Assembly: GCA_014843695.1 (NCBI GenBank)
Contig: CM026403.1
Span: forward strand, 44,361,516-44,425,515
Origin: Archivesica marissinica
Lineage: Eukaryota; Mollusca; Bivalvia; Venerida; Vesicomyidae
DNA: 64,000 bases
Reading direction: 5' to 3'
Within the stretch, counting starts at the first letter, position 1. Every line of letters starts with the position of its first letter. Shown one piece after another: positions 1-14,529 of this stretch. The translations under genes were made by a program, and so were the position numbers. Under the pieces are notes generated by a model. It was not told the DNA's origin. It ran no database searches and saw only the letters and a list, made by a program, of their open reading frames with translations.

Positions 1-2866
1 TATATACTCTGTTTTACTAGCAGTTATAGGTAGGTATAGACTATGTTATGCTAGCGGTTATAGGTAGGTATATACTATGTTATACTAGCAGTTATTAGTA
101 CGTATAGACAATGTTATACTAGCAGTTATAGGTAGGTATAAACGATGTTATACCAGCGGTTAGAGGTAGGTATATCCTCTGTTATACTAGCAGTGATAGG
201 TAAGTATAGATTATGTTATACTAGCGGTTATAGGTAGGCATAGACTATGTTATACTAGCAATTATAGGTATGTATGGACTATGTTATACTAGCGGTTATA
301 GGTAGATATATACTTTGTTATTCTAGCAGTTATATGTAGGTATAGAATCTGTTATACTAGGAGTAATAGTTAGGTATAGACTCTGTTATACTAACAGTTA
401 TAGGTAGGTATATACTCTGTTATACTAACAGTTATATATATTTATATACTATGTTATACTAGCAGTTATAGGTAGGTATATACTCTGATTTACTAGCAAT
501 TATAGGTAGGTATATACTATGTTATACTAGCAGTTATAGGTAGGTATATACTCTGTTATACTAGCAGTTATAGGTAGGTATAGACTCTGTTATAATAGAG
601 GTTTATGTAGGTATAGACTATGTTATACTAGCAGTTATGGGTAAGTATAGATTATGTTATGCTAGCAGGTATAGGTAGGTATATTCTCTATTATACTAGT
701 AGTTATAGGTATGTATCGATTATGTTATACTAGCAGTAATAGGTAGGTATAGAATATGTTATACTAGCGGTTATAGGTAGGCATATACTATGTTATTATA
801 GCGGTTATAGGTAGGAATATACTCTGTTTTACTAGCAGTTATATATAGGTATAAACTATGATATACTAGCATTTATAGGTAGGTATAAACTATGTTATAA
901 TATAGGTTTAAGGTAACTTTATACTATGTTATACTAGCATTTATGGTTAGATATAGACTATGTTATACTAGCAGTTATAGGTAGTTATATACTCTGCTAT
1001 GCTAGCAGTTATATGTAGGTATATACTCTAGTATACTAGCAGTTATAGGTACATATAGATTATGTTATACTAGCAGTAATAAGAAGGTATATACTCTGTT
1101 ATACTAGCAGTTATAGGTAGCTATATACTATGTTATACTAGCAGATATTGATAGGTATAAACTATGTTATCCTAGCAGATATAGGTAGGTATATACTCTG
1201 TTATACTAGCAGTTATAGGTAGGTATATACTATGTTATTCTTGCATTTGTAGGTAGGTATAGAGTCTGATATACTTGCAGTTATAGGTAGGTATATATTC
1301 TGTTATACTAGCAGATATAGGTAGGTATATACTCTGTTATACTAGCAGTTATAGGTAGGTATAGATTCTGTTATACTAGCAGTAATAGGTAGGTATATAC
1401 TCTGTTATACTAGCAGTTATAGGTAGGTATAGACTATGTTATAATAGCGGTTACAGGTAGGTATAGACTATGTTATACTAGAAGTTATAGGTAGGTATAT
1501 ACTCTGATTTACTAGCAGTTATAAGTAGGTATAGACTTTGTTATACTAACAGATATAGGTAGCTATAGACTAGGCTATGATAGCGGTTATAGGTAGGTAT
1601 TGTCTATGTTATACTAGCAGTTATAGGTAGGTATATACTCTGTTATACTAGAAGTTATAGGTAGGTATATACTCTGTTATACTAGCAGTTATAGGTAGGT
1701 ATAGACTATGTTATAAGTGCGGTTACAGGTAGGTATAGACTATGTTATACTAGCAGTTATAGGTAGGTATGGACTATGTTATACTAGCGTTTATAGGTAG
1801 GTATATACTCTGTTATACTAGCAGTTATAGGTAGGTATATACTCTGTTATACTAGCAGTTATAGGTAGGTATAGACTATGTTATACTAGCAGTTATAGGT
1901 AGCTATGGACTATGTTATACTAGCGGTTATAGGTAGATATATACTTTGTTTTTCTAGCAATTATAAGTAGGTATATACTCTGTTATACTAGCAGTTATAG
2001 ATATTTATATACTCTGTTATACTAGCAGTTATAGGTAGGTATATACTCTGTTATATTAGCAGTTATAGGTATGTATAGACTCTGTTATACTAGCAGATAT
2101 AGGTAGATATATATTATGTTATACTAGCAGTCATATATAGGTATAGACTATGTTATACTAGCAGTTATAGCTAGGTATAGACTCTGTTATAATAGAGGTT
2201 TATGTAGGTATAGACTATGTTATACTAGCAGTTATGGGTAAGTATAGACTATGTTATACTAGCAGTTATAGGTAGGTATATACTCTGTTATACAAGCAGT
2301 TATATATAGGTATAAACTATGATATACTAGCAGTTATAGGTAGGTATAGACTATGTTATAATATAGGTTTAAAGTAAATTTATACTATGTTATACCAGCA
2401 TTTATGGTTAGATATAGACTATGTTATACTAGCAGTTATAGGTAGTTATATACTCTGCTATGCTAGCAGTTATATGTAGCTATATACTCTGGTATACTAG
2501 CAGTTATAGGTACATATAGATTATGTTATACTAGCAGTAATAAGAGGGTATATACTCTGTTATACTAGCAGTTATAGGTAGGTATATACTATGTTATTCT
2601 TGCATTTTTAGGTAGGTATAGAGTTTGTTATACTAGCAGTAATAGGTACGTATATACTCTGTTATACTAGCAGTTATAGGTAGGTATATACTCTGTTATA
2701 CTAGCAGTTATAGCTAGTTATAGACTATGTTATAATAGAGGTTTATGTAGGTATAAACTATGTTATACTAGCAGTTATAGGTAGGTATATACTATGTTAT
2801 TCTTGCAGTTGTAGGTAGGTATAGCGTCTGATATACTTGCAGTTATAGGTAGGTATATACTCTGTT
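1..2866. repeat. 34-bp tandem array, about 84 copies
   Basis: The unit repeats every 34 bp around the core AGCAGTTATAGGTAGGTATA followed by TACTCTGTTATACT. Agcagttata at 461 and agcaattata at 495 give the period. Units diverge at many single positions (TAGACTATG against TATACTCTG, AGCAG against AGCGG). Rare variant units recur about 1461 bp apart: tataggttta at 901 and 2362, and gtaataaga near 1076 and 2536. This indicates a higher-order repeat of about 43 units. The array runs off the left edge and into an assembly gap on the right, so its true length is unknown. No gene is visible in it. Confidence 0.95.
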
Positions 2867-3866
2867 NNNNNNNNNNNNNNNNNNNNNNNNNNNNNNNNNN
2901 NNNNNNNNNNNNNNNNNNNNNNNNNNNNNNNNNNNNNNNNNNNNNNNNNNNNNNNNNNNNNNNNNNNNNNNNNNNNNNNNNNNNNNNNNNNNNNNNNNNN
3001 NNNNNNNNNNNNNNNNNNNNNNNNNNNNNNNNNNNNNNNNNNNNNNNNNNNNNNNNNNNNNNNNNNNNNNNNNNNNNNNNNNNNNNNNNNNNNNNNNNNN
3101 NNNNNNNNNNNNNNNNNNNNNNNNNNNNNNNNNNNNNNNNNNNNNNNNNNNNNNNNNNNNNNNNNNNNNNNNNNNNNNNNNNNNNNNNNNNNNNNNNNNN
3201 NNNNNNNNNNNNNNNNNNNNNNNNNNNNNNNNNNNNNNNNNNNNNNNNNNNNNNNNNNNNNNNNNNNNNNNNNNNNNNNNNNNNNNNNNNNNNNNNNNNN
3301 NNNNNNNNNNNNNNNNNNNNNNNNNNNNNNNNNNNNNNNNNNNNNNNNNNNNNNNNNNNNNNNNNNNNNNNNNNNNNNNNNNNNNNNNNNNNNNNNNNNN
3401 NNNNNNNNNNNNNNNNNNNNNNNNNNNNNNNNNNNNNNNNNNNNNNNNNNNNNNNNNNNNNNNNNNNNNNNNNNNNNNNNNNNNNNNNNNNNNNNNNNNN
3501 NNNNNNNNNNNNNNNNNNNNNNNNNNNNNNNNNNNNNNNNNNNNNNNNNNNNNNNNNNNNNNNNNNNNNNNNNNNNNNNNNNNNNNNNNNNNNNNNNNNN
3601 NNNNNNNNNNNNNNNNNNNNNNNNNNNNNNNNNNNNNNNNNNNNNNNNNNNNNNNNNNNNNNNNNNNNNNNNNNNNNNNNNNNNNNNNNNNNNNNNNNNN
3701 NNNNNNNNNNNNNNNNNNNNNNNNNNNNNNNNNNNNNNNNNNNNNNNNNNNNNNNNNNNNNNNNNNNNNNNNNNNNNNNNNNNNNNNNNNNNNNNNNNNN
3801 NNNNNNNNNNNNNNNNNNNNNNNNNNNNNNNNNNNNNNNNNNNNNNNNNNNNNNNNNNNNNNNNNN
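2867..3866. other. Assembly gap, exactly 1000 N
   Basis: A run of 1000 undetermined bases separates the 34-bp array from the 50-bp array. The round number suggests a placeholder, so the real distance is unknown. Open frames that appear to cross it are artefacts. Confidence 0.99.
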
Positions 3867-5267
3867 GTACTGATGCACCAGCCTGGCGCCTGGTATATAA
3901 GCATATGATTCGGGAAGTACTGATGCACCAGCCTGGCGCCTGGTATATAAGCATATGATTCGGGAAGTACTGATGCACCAGCCTGGCGCCTGGTATATAA
4001 GCATATGATTCGGGAAGTACTGATGCACCAGCCTGGCGCCTGGTATATAAGCATATGATTCGGGAAGTACTGATGCACCAGCCTGGCGCCTGGTATATAA
4101 GCATAGGATTCGGGAAGTACTGATGCACCAGCCTGGCGCCTGGTATATAACATATGATTCGGGAAGTACTGATGCACCAGCCTGGCGCCTGGTATATAAG
4201 CATATGATTCGGGAAGTACTGATGCACCAGCCTGGCGCCTGGTATATAAGCATAGATTCGGGAAGTACTGATGCACCAGCCTGGCGCCTGGTATATAAAC
4301 ATAGGATTCGGGAAGTACTGATGCACCAGCCTGGCGCCTGGTATATAAACATAGGATTCGGGAAGTACTGATGCACCAGCCTGGCGCCTGGTATAGCATA
4401 GGATTCGGGAAGTACTGATGCACCAGCCTGGCGCCTGGTATATAAGCATAGGATTCGGGAAGTACTGATGCACCAGCCTGGCGCCTGGTATATAAGCATA
4501 GGATTCGGGAATACTGATGCACCAGCCTGCGCCTGGTATACAAGCATATGATTCGGGAAGTACTGATGCACCAGCCTGGCGCCTGGTATATAAGCATATG
4601 ATTCGGGAAGTACTGATGCACCAGCCTGGCGCCTGGTATATAAGCATAGGATTCGGGAAGTACTGATGCACCAGCCTGGCGCCTGGTATATAAACATAGG
4701 ATTCGGGAAGTACTGATGCACCAGTCTGGCGCCTGGCATACAAGCATAGGATTCGGGAAGTACTGATGCACCAGCCTGGCGCCTGGCATATAAGCATATG
4801 ATTCGGGAAGTACTGATGCACCAGCCTGGCGCCTGGTATATAAGCATAAGATTCGGAAGTACTGATGCACCAGCCTGGCGCCTGGTATATAAGCATAGGA
4901 TTCGGGAAGTACTGGTGCACCAGACTGGCGCCTGGTATATAAGCATAGGATTCGGGAAGTACTGATGCACCAGCCTGGCGCCTTGTATATAAGCATAGGA
5001 TTCGGCAAGTACTGATGCACCAGCCTGGCGCCTGGTATATAAGCATATGATTCGGGAAGTACTGATGCACCAGCCTGGCGCCTGGTATATAAGCCTAGGA
5101 TTCGGGAAGTACTGATGCACCAGCCTGGCGCCTGGTATATAAGCCTAGGATTCGGGAAGTACTGATGCACCAGCCTGGCGCCTGGTATACAAGCATAGGA
5201 TTCGGGAAGTACTGATGCACCAGCCTGGCGCCTGGCATATAAGCATAGGATTCGGCAAGTACTGATG
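3867..5267. repeat. 50-bp tandem array, about 28 copies
   Basis: The unit starts GTACTGATGCACCAGCCTGG, continues CGCCTGGTATATAAGCATA and ends GATTCGGGAA. Starts at 3867 and 3917 give a 50-bp period. Units are very similar. Differences are mostly G/T in CATAGGATT against CATATGATT, single-base deletions (4150, 4253, 4505 areas) and a few transitions. Each unit holds CCAGCCTGG, the palindrome GGCGCC and a TATATAAG string. The unit has no stop in any minus-strand frame, which produces long but meaningless open frames. The left end lies in the gap. Confidence 0.95.
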
Positions 5268-5584
5268 GTCATAACAAGAGGTGTCTCATTAGTCAGACAT
5301 GGCAGCCCTTTAAATAGGGGTGACACTATAATAAACAAACACTTTACTCTACTTTTATAACACACAATAAGCGAAACACGACTCACAAGTACCATCACCA
5401 TCAGGAATAATAATAAATAATAATAAGACATTATTTAACACGGAAACTTATTTGACAAGGTTAACTTTCCATACGGCATGAAAACAAAACAACATTAAAC
5501 AACATATTTATATATATATATATATCTACATAATTAAGCGCACTACTATTTATATAGTTATTGTTTTTCATGTAAAAACACACT
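5268..5584. other. AT-rich single-copy spacer
   Basis: About 317 bp between the 50-bp and 38-bp arrays. It is AT-rich and contains a short (TA)n run at about 5509-5525. No open frame, tRNA-like box or transposon end is evident. Confidence 0.6.
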
Positions 5585-8500
5585 TATCCGAAGTGTGCGT
5601 TTTCTATGTCCTCTAGTATACTTATCCCAAGTGTGCGTTTTCTATGCCCTCTAGTATACTTATCCGAAGTGTGCGTTTTCTATGCCCTCTAGTATACTTA
5701 TCCGAAGTGTGCGTTTTCTATGTCCTCTAGTATACTTATCGGAAGTGTGCGTTTTCTATGTCCTCTAGTATACGTATCGGAAGTGTGCGTTTTCTATGTC
5801 CTCTAGTATACGTATCGGAAGTGTGCGTTTTCTATGTCCTGTAGTATACGTATCGGAAGTGTGCGTTTTCTATGTCCTCTAGTATACGTATCCGAAGTGT
5901 GCGTTTTCTATGTCCTCTAGTATACGTATCCGAAGTGTGCGTTTTCTATGTTCTCTAGTATACGTATCGGAAGTGTGCGTTTTCTATGTCCTCTAGTATA
6001 CTTATCAGAAGTGTGCGTTTTCTATGTCCTCTAGTATACTTATCCGAAGTGTGCGTTTTCTATGTCCTCTAGTATACGTATCGGAAGTGTGCGTTTTCTA
6101 TGTCCTCTAATATACGTATCGGAAGTCTGCGTTTTCTATGTCCTCTAGTATACTTATCCGAAGTGTGCGTTTTCTATGCCCTCTAGTATACTTATCCGAA
6201 GTGAACATTTTCTATGTCCTCTAGTATACGTATCCGAAGTGAGCATTTTCTATGTCCTCTAGTATACGTATCCAAAGTGAGCGTTTTCTATGTCCTCTAG
6301 TATACTTATCCGTAGTGTGCGTTTTCTATGTCCTCTAGTATATATCCGAAGTGTGCGTTTTCTATGTCCTCTAGTATAATTATCCGAAGTGTGCGTTTTC
6401 TATGTCCTCTAGTATACGTATCGGACGTGTGCGTTTTCTATGTCCTCTAGTATACGTATCGGAAGTGTGCGTTTTCTATGTCCTCTAGTATATATCCGAA
6501 GTGTGCGTTTTCTATGTCCTCTAGTATACTTATCCGAGGTGTGCGTTTTCTATGTCCTCTAGTATACGTATCGGAAGTTTGCGTTTTCTATGTCCTCTAG
6601 TATACGTATCGGACGTGTGCGTTGTCTATGTCCTCTAGTATACGTATCGGAAGTGTGCGTTTTCTATGTCATCTAGTATACGTATCGGAAGTGTGCGTTT
6701 TCTATGTCCTCTAGTATACGTATCGGAAGTGTGCGTTTTCTATGTCCTCTAGTATACGTATCGGAAGTGTGCGTTTTCTATGTCCTCTAGTATACTTATC
6801 CGAGGTGTGCGTTTTCTATGTCCTCTAGTATACTTATCCGAAGTGTGCGTTTTCTATGTCCTCTAGTATACGTATCGGAAGTGTGCGTTTTCTATGTCCT
6901 CTAGTATACGTATCGGAAGTGTGCGTTTTTTATGTGCTCTAGTATACTTATCCGAAGTGTGCGTTTTCTATGTCCTCTAATATACGTATCGGAAGTATGC
7001 GTTTTCTATGTCCTATAATATACGTATCGGAAGTGTGCGTTTTCTATGTCCTCTAGTATACGTATCCGAAGTGTATGCTTTCTATGTCCTCTTGTATACG
7101 TATCCGAAGTGTGCGTTTCCTATGTCCTCTAGTATACGTATCCGAAGTGTGCGTTTTCTATGTCCTCTAATATACATATCGGAAGTGTGTGTTTTCTATG
7201 TCCTCTAGTATACGTATCGGAAGTATGCGTTTTCTATGTCCTCTAGTATACGTATCGGAAGTATGCGTTTTCTATGTCCTCTAGTATACGTATCGGAAGT
7301 ATGCGTTTTCTATGTCCTCTAGTATACGTAACGGAAGTGTGCGTTTTCTATGTCCTCTAGTATACGAAACGGAAGTGTGCGTTTTCTATATCCTCTAGTA
7401 TACGTAAAAGAAGTGTGCGTTTTCTATGTCCTCTAGTATACGTATCGGAAGTGTGCGTTTTCTATGTCCTCTAGTATACGTATCGGAAGTGTGCGTTTTC
7501 TATGTCCTCTAGTATACATATCGGAGGTGTGCGTTTTCTATGTCCTCTAGTATACGTATCGGAAGTGTGCGTTTTATATGTCCTCTAGTATACTTATCCG
7601 AAGTGTGCGTTTTCTATGTCCTCTAGTTTATATCCGAAGTGTGCGTTTTCTATGTCCTCTAGTATACTTATCCGAAGTGTGCGTTTTCTATGTCCTCTAG
7701 TATACGTATCGGAAGTGTGCGTTTTCTATGTCCTCTAGTATACTTATCCGAAGTGTGCGTTTTCTATGTCCTCTAGTATATATCCGAAGTGTGCGTTTTC
7801 TATGTCCTCTAGTATACTTATCCGAGGTGTGCGTTTTCTATGTCCTCTAGTATACGTATCGGACGTGTGCGTTTTCTATGTCCTCTAGTATACGTATCGG
7901 AAGTGTGCGTTTTCTATGTCCTCTAGTATACGTATCGGAAGTGTGCGTTTTCTATGTCCTCTAGTATACGTATCGGAAGTGTGCGTTTTCTATGTCCTCT
8001 AGTATACGTATCCGAAGTGTGCGTTTTCTATGTCCTCTAGTATACGTATCCGAAGTGTGCGTTTTCTATGTTCTCTAGTATACGTATCGGAAGTGTGCGT
8101 TTTCTATGTCCTCTAGTATACTTATCAGAAGTGTGCGTTTTCTATGTCCTCTAGTATACTTATCCGAAGTTTGCGTTTTCTATGTCCTCTAATATACGTA
8201 TCGGAAGTGTGCGTTTTCTATGTCCTCTAATATACGTATCGGAAGTCTGCGTTTTCTATGTCCTCTAGTATACTTATCCGAAGTGTGCGTTTTCTATGCC
8301 CTCTAGTATACTTATCCGAAGTGAACATTTTATATGTCCTCTAGTATACGTATCCGAAGTGAGCATTTTCTATGTCCTCTAGTATACGTATCCGAAGTGA
8401 GCATTTTCTATGTCCTCTAGTATACTTATCCGTAGTGTGCGTTTTCTATGTCCTCTAGTATATATCCGAAGTGTGCGTTTTCTATGTCCTCTAGTATAAT

Positions 8501-11500
8501 TATCCGAAGTGTGCGTTTTCTATGTCCTCTATAATACGTATCGGACGTGTGCGTTTTCTATGTCCTCTAGTATACGTATCGGAAGTGTGCGTTTTCTATG
8601 TCCTCTAGTATATATCCGAAGTGTGCGTTTTCTATGTCCTCTAGTATACTTATCCGAGGTGTGCGTTTTCTATGTCCTCTAGTATACGTATCGGAAGTTT
8701 GCGTTTTCTATGTCCTCTAGTATACGTATCGGACGTGTGCGTTTTCTATGTCCTCTAGTATACGTATCGGAAGTGTGCGTTTTCTATGTCCTCTAGTATA
8801 CGTATCGGAAGTGTGCGTTTTCTATGTCCTCTAGTATACTTATCGGAAGTGTGCGTTTTCTATGTCCTCTAGTATACGTATCCGAGGTGTGCGTTTTCTA
8901 TGTCCTCTAGTATACGTATCGGAAGTTTGCGTTTTCTATGTCCTCTAGTATACGTATCGGACGTGTGCGTTTTCTATGTCCTCTAGTATACGTATCGGAA
9001 GTGTGCGTTTTCTATGTCCTCTAGTATACGTATCGGAAGTGTGCGTTTTCTATGTCCTCTAGTATACGTATCGAAGTGTGCGTTTTCTATGTCCTCTAGT
9101 ATACGTATCGGAAGTGTGCGTTTTCTATGTCCTCTAGTATACTTATCCGAAGTGTGCGTTTTCTATGTCCTCTAGTATACTTATCCGAAGTGTGCGTTTT
9201 CTATGTCCTCTAGTATACGTATCGGAAGTGTGCGTTTTCTATGTCCTCTAGTATACTTATCCGAAGTGTGCGTTTTCTATGTCCTCTAATATACCTATCG
9301 GAAGTATGCGTTTTCTATGTCCTCTAATATACGTATCGGAAGTGTGCGTTTTCTATGTCCTCTAGTATACGTATCCGAAGTGTGCGTTTTCTATGTCCTC
9401 TTGTATACGTATCCGAAGTGTGCGTTTTCTATGTCCTCTAGTATACGTATCCGAAGTGTGCGTTTTCTATGTCCTCTAATATACGTATCGGAAGTGTGTG
9501 TTTTCTATGTCCTCTAGTATACGTATCGGAAGTATGCGTTTTCTATGTCCTCTAGTATACGTATCGGAAGTATGCGTTTTCTATGTCCTCTAGTATACGT
9601 AAAAGAAGTATGCGTTTTCTATGTCCTCTAGTATACGTATCGGAAGTGTGCGTTTTCTATGTCCTCTAGTATACGTAACGGAAGTATGCGTTTTCTATGT
9701 CCTCTAGTATACGTAAAGGAAGTGTGCGTTTTCTATGTCCTCTAGTATACGTATCGGAAGTGTGCGTTTTCTATGTCCTCTAGTATATATCCGAAGTGTG
9801 CGTTTTCTATGTCCTCTAGTATACGTATCGGAAGTTTGCGTTTTCTATGTCCTCTAGTATACGTATCGGACGTGTGCGTTTTCTATGTCCTCTAGTATAC
9901 GTATCGGAAGTGTGCGTTTTCTATGTCCTCTAGTATACGTATCGGAAGTGTGCGTTTTCTATGTCCTCTAGTATACGTGTCGGAAGTGTGCGTTTTCTAT
10001 GTCCTCTAGTATACGTATCCGAGGTGTGCGTTTTCTATGTCCTCTAGTATACGTATCGGAAGTTTGCGTTTTCTATGTCCTCTAGTATACGTATCGGACG
10101 TGTGCGTTTTCTATGTCCTCTAGTATACGTATCGGAAGTGTGCGTTTTCTATGTCCTCTAGTATACGTATCGGAAGTGTGCGTTTTCTATGTCCTCTAGT
10201 ATACGTATCGGAAGTGTGCGTTTTCTATGTCCTCTAGTATACGTATCCGAAGTGTGCGTTTTCTATGTCCTCTAGTATACGTATCCGAAGTGTGCGTTTT
10301 CTATGTCCTCTAGTATACGTATCCGAAGTGTGCGTTTTCTATGTCCTCTAGTATACGTATCGGAAGTGTGCGTTTTCTATGTCCTCTAGTATACTTATCC
10401 GAAGTGTGCGTTTTCTATGTCCTCTAATATACCTATCGGAAGTGTGCGTTTTCTATGTCCTCTAATATACGTATCGGAAGTGTGCGTTTTCTATGTCCTC
10501 TAGTATACGTATCCGAAGTGTGCGTTTTCTATGTCCTCTTGTATACGTATCCGAAGTGTGCGTTTTCTATGTCCTCTAGTATACGTATCGGAAGTGTGCG
10601 TTTTCTATGTCCTCTAGTATACGTATCGGAAGTGTGCGTTTTCTATGTCCTCTAGTATACGTGTCGGAAGTGTGCGTTTTCTATGTCCTCTAGTATACGT
10701 ATCCGAGGTGTGCGTTTTCTATGTCCTCTAGTATACGTATCGGAAGTTTGCGTTTTCTATGTCCTCTAGTATACGTATCGGACGTGTGCGTTTTCTATGT
10801 CCTCTAGTATACGTATCGGAAGTGTGCGTTTTCTATGTCCTCTAGTATACGTATCGGAAGTGTGCGTTTTCTATGTCCTCTAGTATACGTATCGGAAGTG
10901 TGCGTTTTCTATGTCCTCTAGTACACGTATCGGAAGTGTGCGTTTTCTATGTCCTCTAGTATACTTATCCGAAGTGTGCGTTTTCTATGTCCTCTAGTAT
11001 ACTTATCCGAAGTGTGCGTTTTCTATGTCCTCTAGTATACGTATCGGAAGTGTGCGTTTTCTATGTCCTCTAGTATACTTATCCGAAGTGTGCGTTTTCT
11101 ATGTCCTCTAATATACCTATCGGAAGTATGCGTTTTCTATGTCCTCTAATATACGTATCGGAAGTGTGCGTTTTCTATGTCCTCTAGTATACGTATCCGA
11201 AGTGTGCGTTTTCTATGTCCTCTTGTATACGTATCCGAAGTGTGCGTTTTCTATGTCCTCTAGTATACGTATCCGAAGTGTGCGTTTTCTATGTCCTCTA
11301 ATATACGTATCGGAAGTGTGTGTTTTCTATGTCCTCTAGTATACGTATCGGAAGTATGCGTTTTCTATGTCCTCTAGTATACGTATCGGAAGTATGCGTT
11401 TTCTATGTCCTCTAGTATACGTAAAAGAAGTGTGCGTTTTCTATGTCCTCTAGTATACGTATCGGAAGTGTGCGTTTTCTATGTCCTCTAGTATACGTAA

Positions 11501-14500
11501 CGGAAGTATGCGTTTTCTATGTCCTCTAGTATACGTAAAAGAAGTGTGCGTTTTCTATGTCCTCTAGTATACGTATCGAAAGTGTGCGTTTTCTATGTCC
11601 TCTAGTATATATCCGAAGTGTGCGTTTTCTATGTCCTCTAGTATACGTATCGGAAGTTTGCGTTTTCTATGTCCTCTAGTATACGTATCGGACGTGTGCG
11701 TTTTCTATGTCCTCTAGTATACGTATCGGAAGTGTGCGTTTTCTATGTCCTCTAGTATACGTATCGGAAGTGTGCGTTTTCTATGTCCTCTAGTATACGT
11801 GTCGGAAGTGTGCGTTTTCTATGTCCTCTAGTATACGTATCCGAGGTGTGCGTTTTCTATGTCCTCTAGTATACGTATCGGAAGTTTGCGTTTTCTATGT
11901 CCTCTAGTATACGTATCGGACGTGTGCGTTTTCTATGTCCTCTAGTATACGTATCGGAAGTGTGCGTTTTCTATGTCCTCTAGTATACGTATCGGAAGTG
12001 TGCGTTTTCTATGTCCTCTAGTATACGTATCGGAAGTGTGCGTTTTCTATGTCCTCTAGTATACGTATCGGAAGTGTGCGTTTTCTATGTCCTCTAGTAT
12101 ACTTATCCGAAGTGTGCGTTTTCTATGTCCTCTAGTATACGTATCCGAAGTGTGCGTTTTCTATGTCCTCTAGTATACGTATCGGAAGTGTGCGTTTTCT
12201 ATGTCCTCTAGTATACTTATCCGAAGTGTGCGTTTTCTATGTCCTCTAATATACCTATCGGAAGTATGCGTTTTCTATGTCCTCTAATATACGTATCGGA
12301 AGTGTGCGTTTTCTATGTCCTCTAGTATACGTATCCGAAGTGTGCGTTTTCTATGTCCTCTGTATACGTATCCGAAGTGTGCGTTTTCTATGTCCTCTAG
12401 TATACGTATCCGAAGTGTGCGTTTTCTATGTCCTCTAATATACGTATCGGAAGTGTGTGTTTTCTATGTCCTCTAGTATACGTATCGGAAGTATGCGTTT
12501 TCTATGTCCTCTAGTATACGTATCGGAAGTATGCGTTTTCTATGTCCTCTAGTATACGTAAAAGAAGTGTGCGTTTTCTATGTCCTCTAGTATACGTATC
12601 GGAAGTGTGCGTTTTCTATGTCCTCTAGTATACGTAACGGAAGTATGCGTTTTCTATGTCCTCTAGTATACGTAAAAGAAGTGTGCGTTTTCTATGTCCT
12701 CTAGTATACGTATCGGAAGTGTGCGTTTTCTATGTCCTCTAGTATATATCCGAAGTGTGCGTTTTCTATGTCCTCTAGTATACGTATCGGAAGTTTGCGT
12801 TTTCTATGTCCTCTAGTATACGTATCGGACGTGTGCGTTTTCTATGTCCTCTAGTATACGTATCGGAAGTGTGCGTTTTCTATGTCCTCTAGTATACGTA
12901 TCGGAAGTGTGCGTTTTCTATGTCCTCTAGTATACGTGTCGGAAGTGTGCGTTTTCTATGTCCTCTAGTATACGTATCCGAGGTGTGCGTTTTCTATGTC
13001 CTCTAGTATACGTATCGGAAGTTTGCGTTTTCTATGTCCTCTAGTATACGTATCGGACGTGTGCGTTTTCTATGTCCTCTAGTATACTTATCCGAAGTGT
13101 GCGTTTTCTATGTCCTCTATATACCTATCGGAAGTATGCGTTTTCTATGTCCTCTAGTATACGTATCGAAGTGTGCGTTTTCTATGTCCTCTAGTATACG
13201 TATCCGAAGTGTGCGTTTTCTATGTCCTCTAGTATACGTATCGGAAGTGTGCGTTTTCTATGTCCTCTAGTATATACGTATCCGAAGTGTGCGTTTTCTA
13301 TGTCCTCTAGTATACGTATCCGAAGTGTGCGTTTTCTATGTCCTCTAGTATACGTATCCGAAGTGTGCGTTTTCTATGTCCTCTAGTATACGTATCCGAA
13401 GTGTGCGTTTTCTATGTCCTCTAGTATACGTATCCGAAGTGTGCGTTTTCTATGTCCTCTAGTATACGTATCCGAAGTGTGCGTTTTCTATGTCCTCTAG
13501 TATACGTATCCGAAGTGTGCGTTTTCTATGTCCTCTAATATACGTATCGGAAGTGTGTGTTTTCTATGTCCTCTAGTATACGTATCGGAAGTATGCGTTT
13601 TCTATGTCCTCTAGTATACGTATCGGAAGTATGCGTTTTCTATGTCCTCTAGTATACGTAAAAGAAGTGTGCGTTTTCTATGTCCTCTAGTATACGTATC
13701 GGAAGTGTGCGTTTTCTATGTCCTCTAGTATACGTAACGGAAGTGTGCGTTTTCTATGTCCTCTAGTATACGTAAAAGAAGTGTGCGTTTTCTATGTCCT
13801 CTAGTATACGTATCGGAAGTGTGCGTTTTCTATGTCCTCTAGTATATATCCGAAGTGTGCGTTTTCTATGTCCTCTAGTATACTTATCGGAAGTGTGCGT
13901 TTTCTATGTCCTCTAGTATACGTATCGGAAGTGTGCGTTTTCTATGTCCTCTAGTATACGTATCGGAAGTGTGCGTTTTCTATGTCCTCTAGTATACGTA
14001 TCCGAAGTGTGCGTTTTCTATGTCGTCTAGTATACGTATCGGAAGTGTGCGTTTTCTATGTCCTCTAGTATACGTATCCGAAGTGTGCGTTTTCTATGTC
14101 CTCTAGTATACGTATCGGAAGTGTGCGTTTTCTATGTCCTCTAGTATACGTATCGGAAGTGTGCGTTTTCTATGTCCTCTAGTATACGTATCGGAAGTGT
14201 GCGTTTTCTATGTCCTCTAGTATACGTATCGGAAGTATTCGTTTTCTATGTCCTCTAGTATACGTATCGGAAGTGTGCGTTTTCTTTGTCCTCTAGTATA
14301 CGTATCGGAAGTGTGCGTTTTCTATGTCCTCTAGTATACGTATCGGAAGTGTGCGTTTTCTATGTCCTCTAGTATACGTATCGGAAGTATGCGTTTTCTA
14401 TGTCGTCTAGTATACGTATCGGAAGTGTGCGTTTTCTATGTCCTCTAGTATACGTATCGGAAGTATGCGTTTTCTATGTCCTCTAGTATACGTATCGGAA

Positions 14501-14529
14501 GTATGCGTTTTCTATGTCCTCTAGTATAT
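5585..14529. repeat. 38-bp tandem array, about 235 copies
   Basis: The unit is TATCSGAAGTGTGCGTTTTC followed by TATGTCCTCTAGTATACG. Starts at 5585 and 5623 give 38 bp. Recurrent variants are TATCCG/TATCGG, TACGTA/TACTTA, GAGGTG, GGACGTG, AAAAGAAG and a short TATATATCC form lacking several bases. A CTCTTGTATAC variant occurs at about 7091, 9400, 10538 and 11222, and as a 1-bp deletion near 12360. The successive spacings are 2309, 1138, 684 and 1138 bp, so higher-order units of about 30 and 18 monomers are present. Open frames of 66-78 codons here are repeat by-products. Confidence 0.96.

Noticed and set aside
1..2866. Telomeric or centromeric identity of the left arrays
   Set aside because: No TTAGGG-type telomere repeat is present and no known centromere motif was recognised. 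Position on the chromosome cannot be told from this window.
5319..5330. GGTGACACTATA, identical to the core of the phage SP6 promoter
   Set aside because: A 12-base match in an AT-rich animal spacer with no other vector or phage sequence nearby. It is probably coincidence, and cloning-vector contamination is not supported by the flanks.
2775..5431. Minus-strand open frames of 757-862 codons
   Set aside because: They run through the 1000-N gap, and the visible parts are the rotating frames of a stop-free 50-bp repeat.
7008..13270. Repeated 66-78 codon open frames in the 38-bp array
   Set aside because: They recur because variant units recur in higher-order blocks. The sequence is only the repeat translated.
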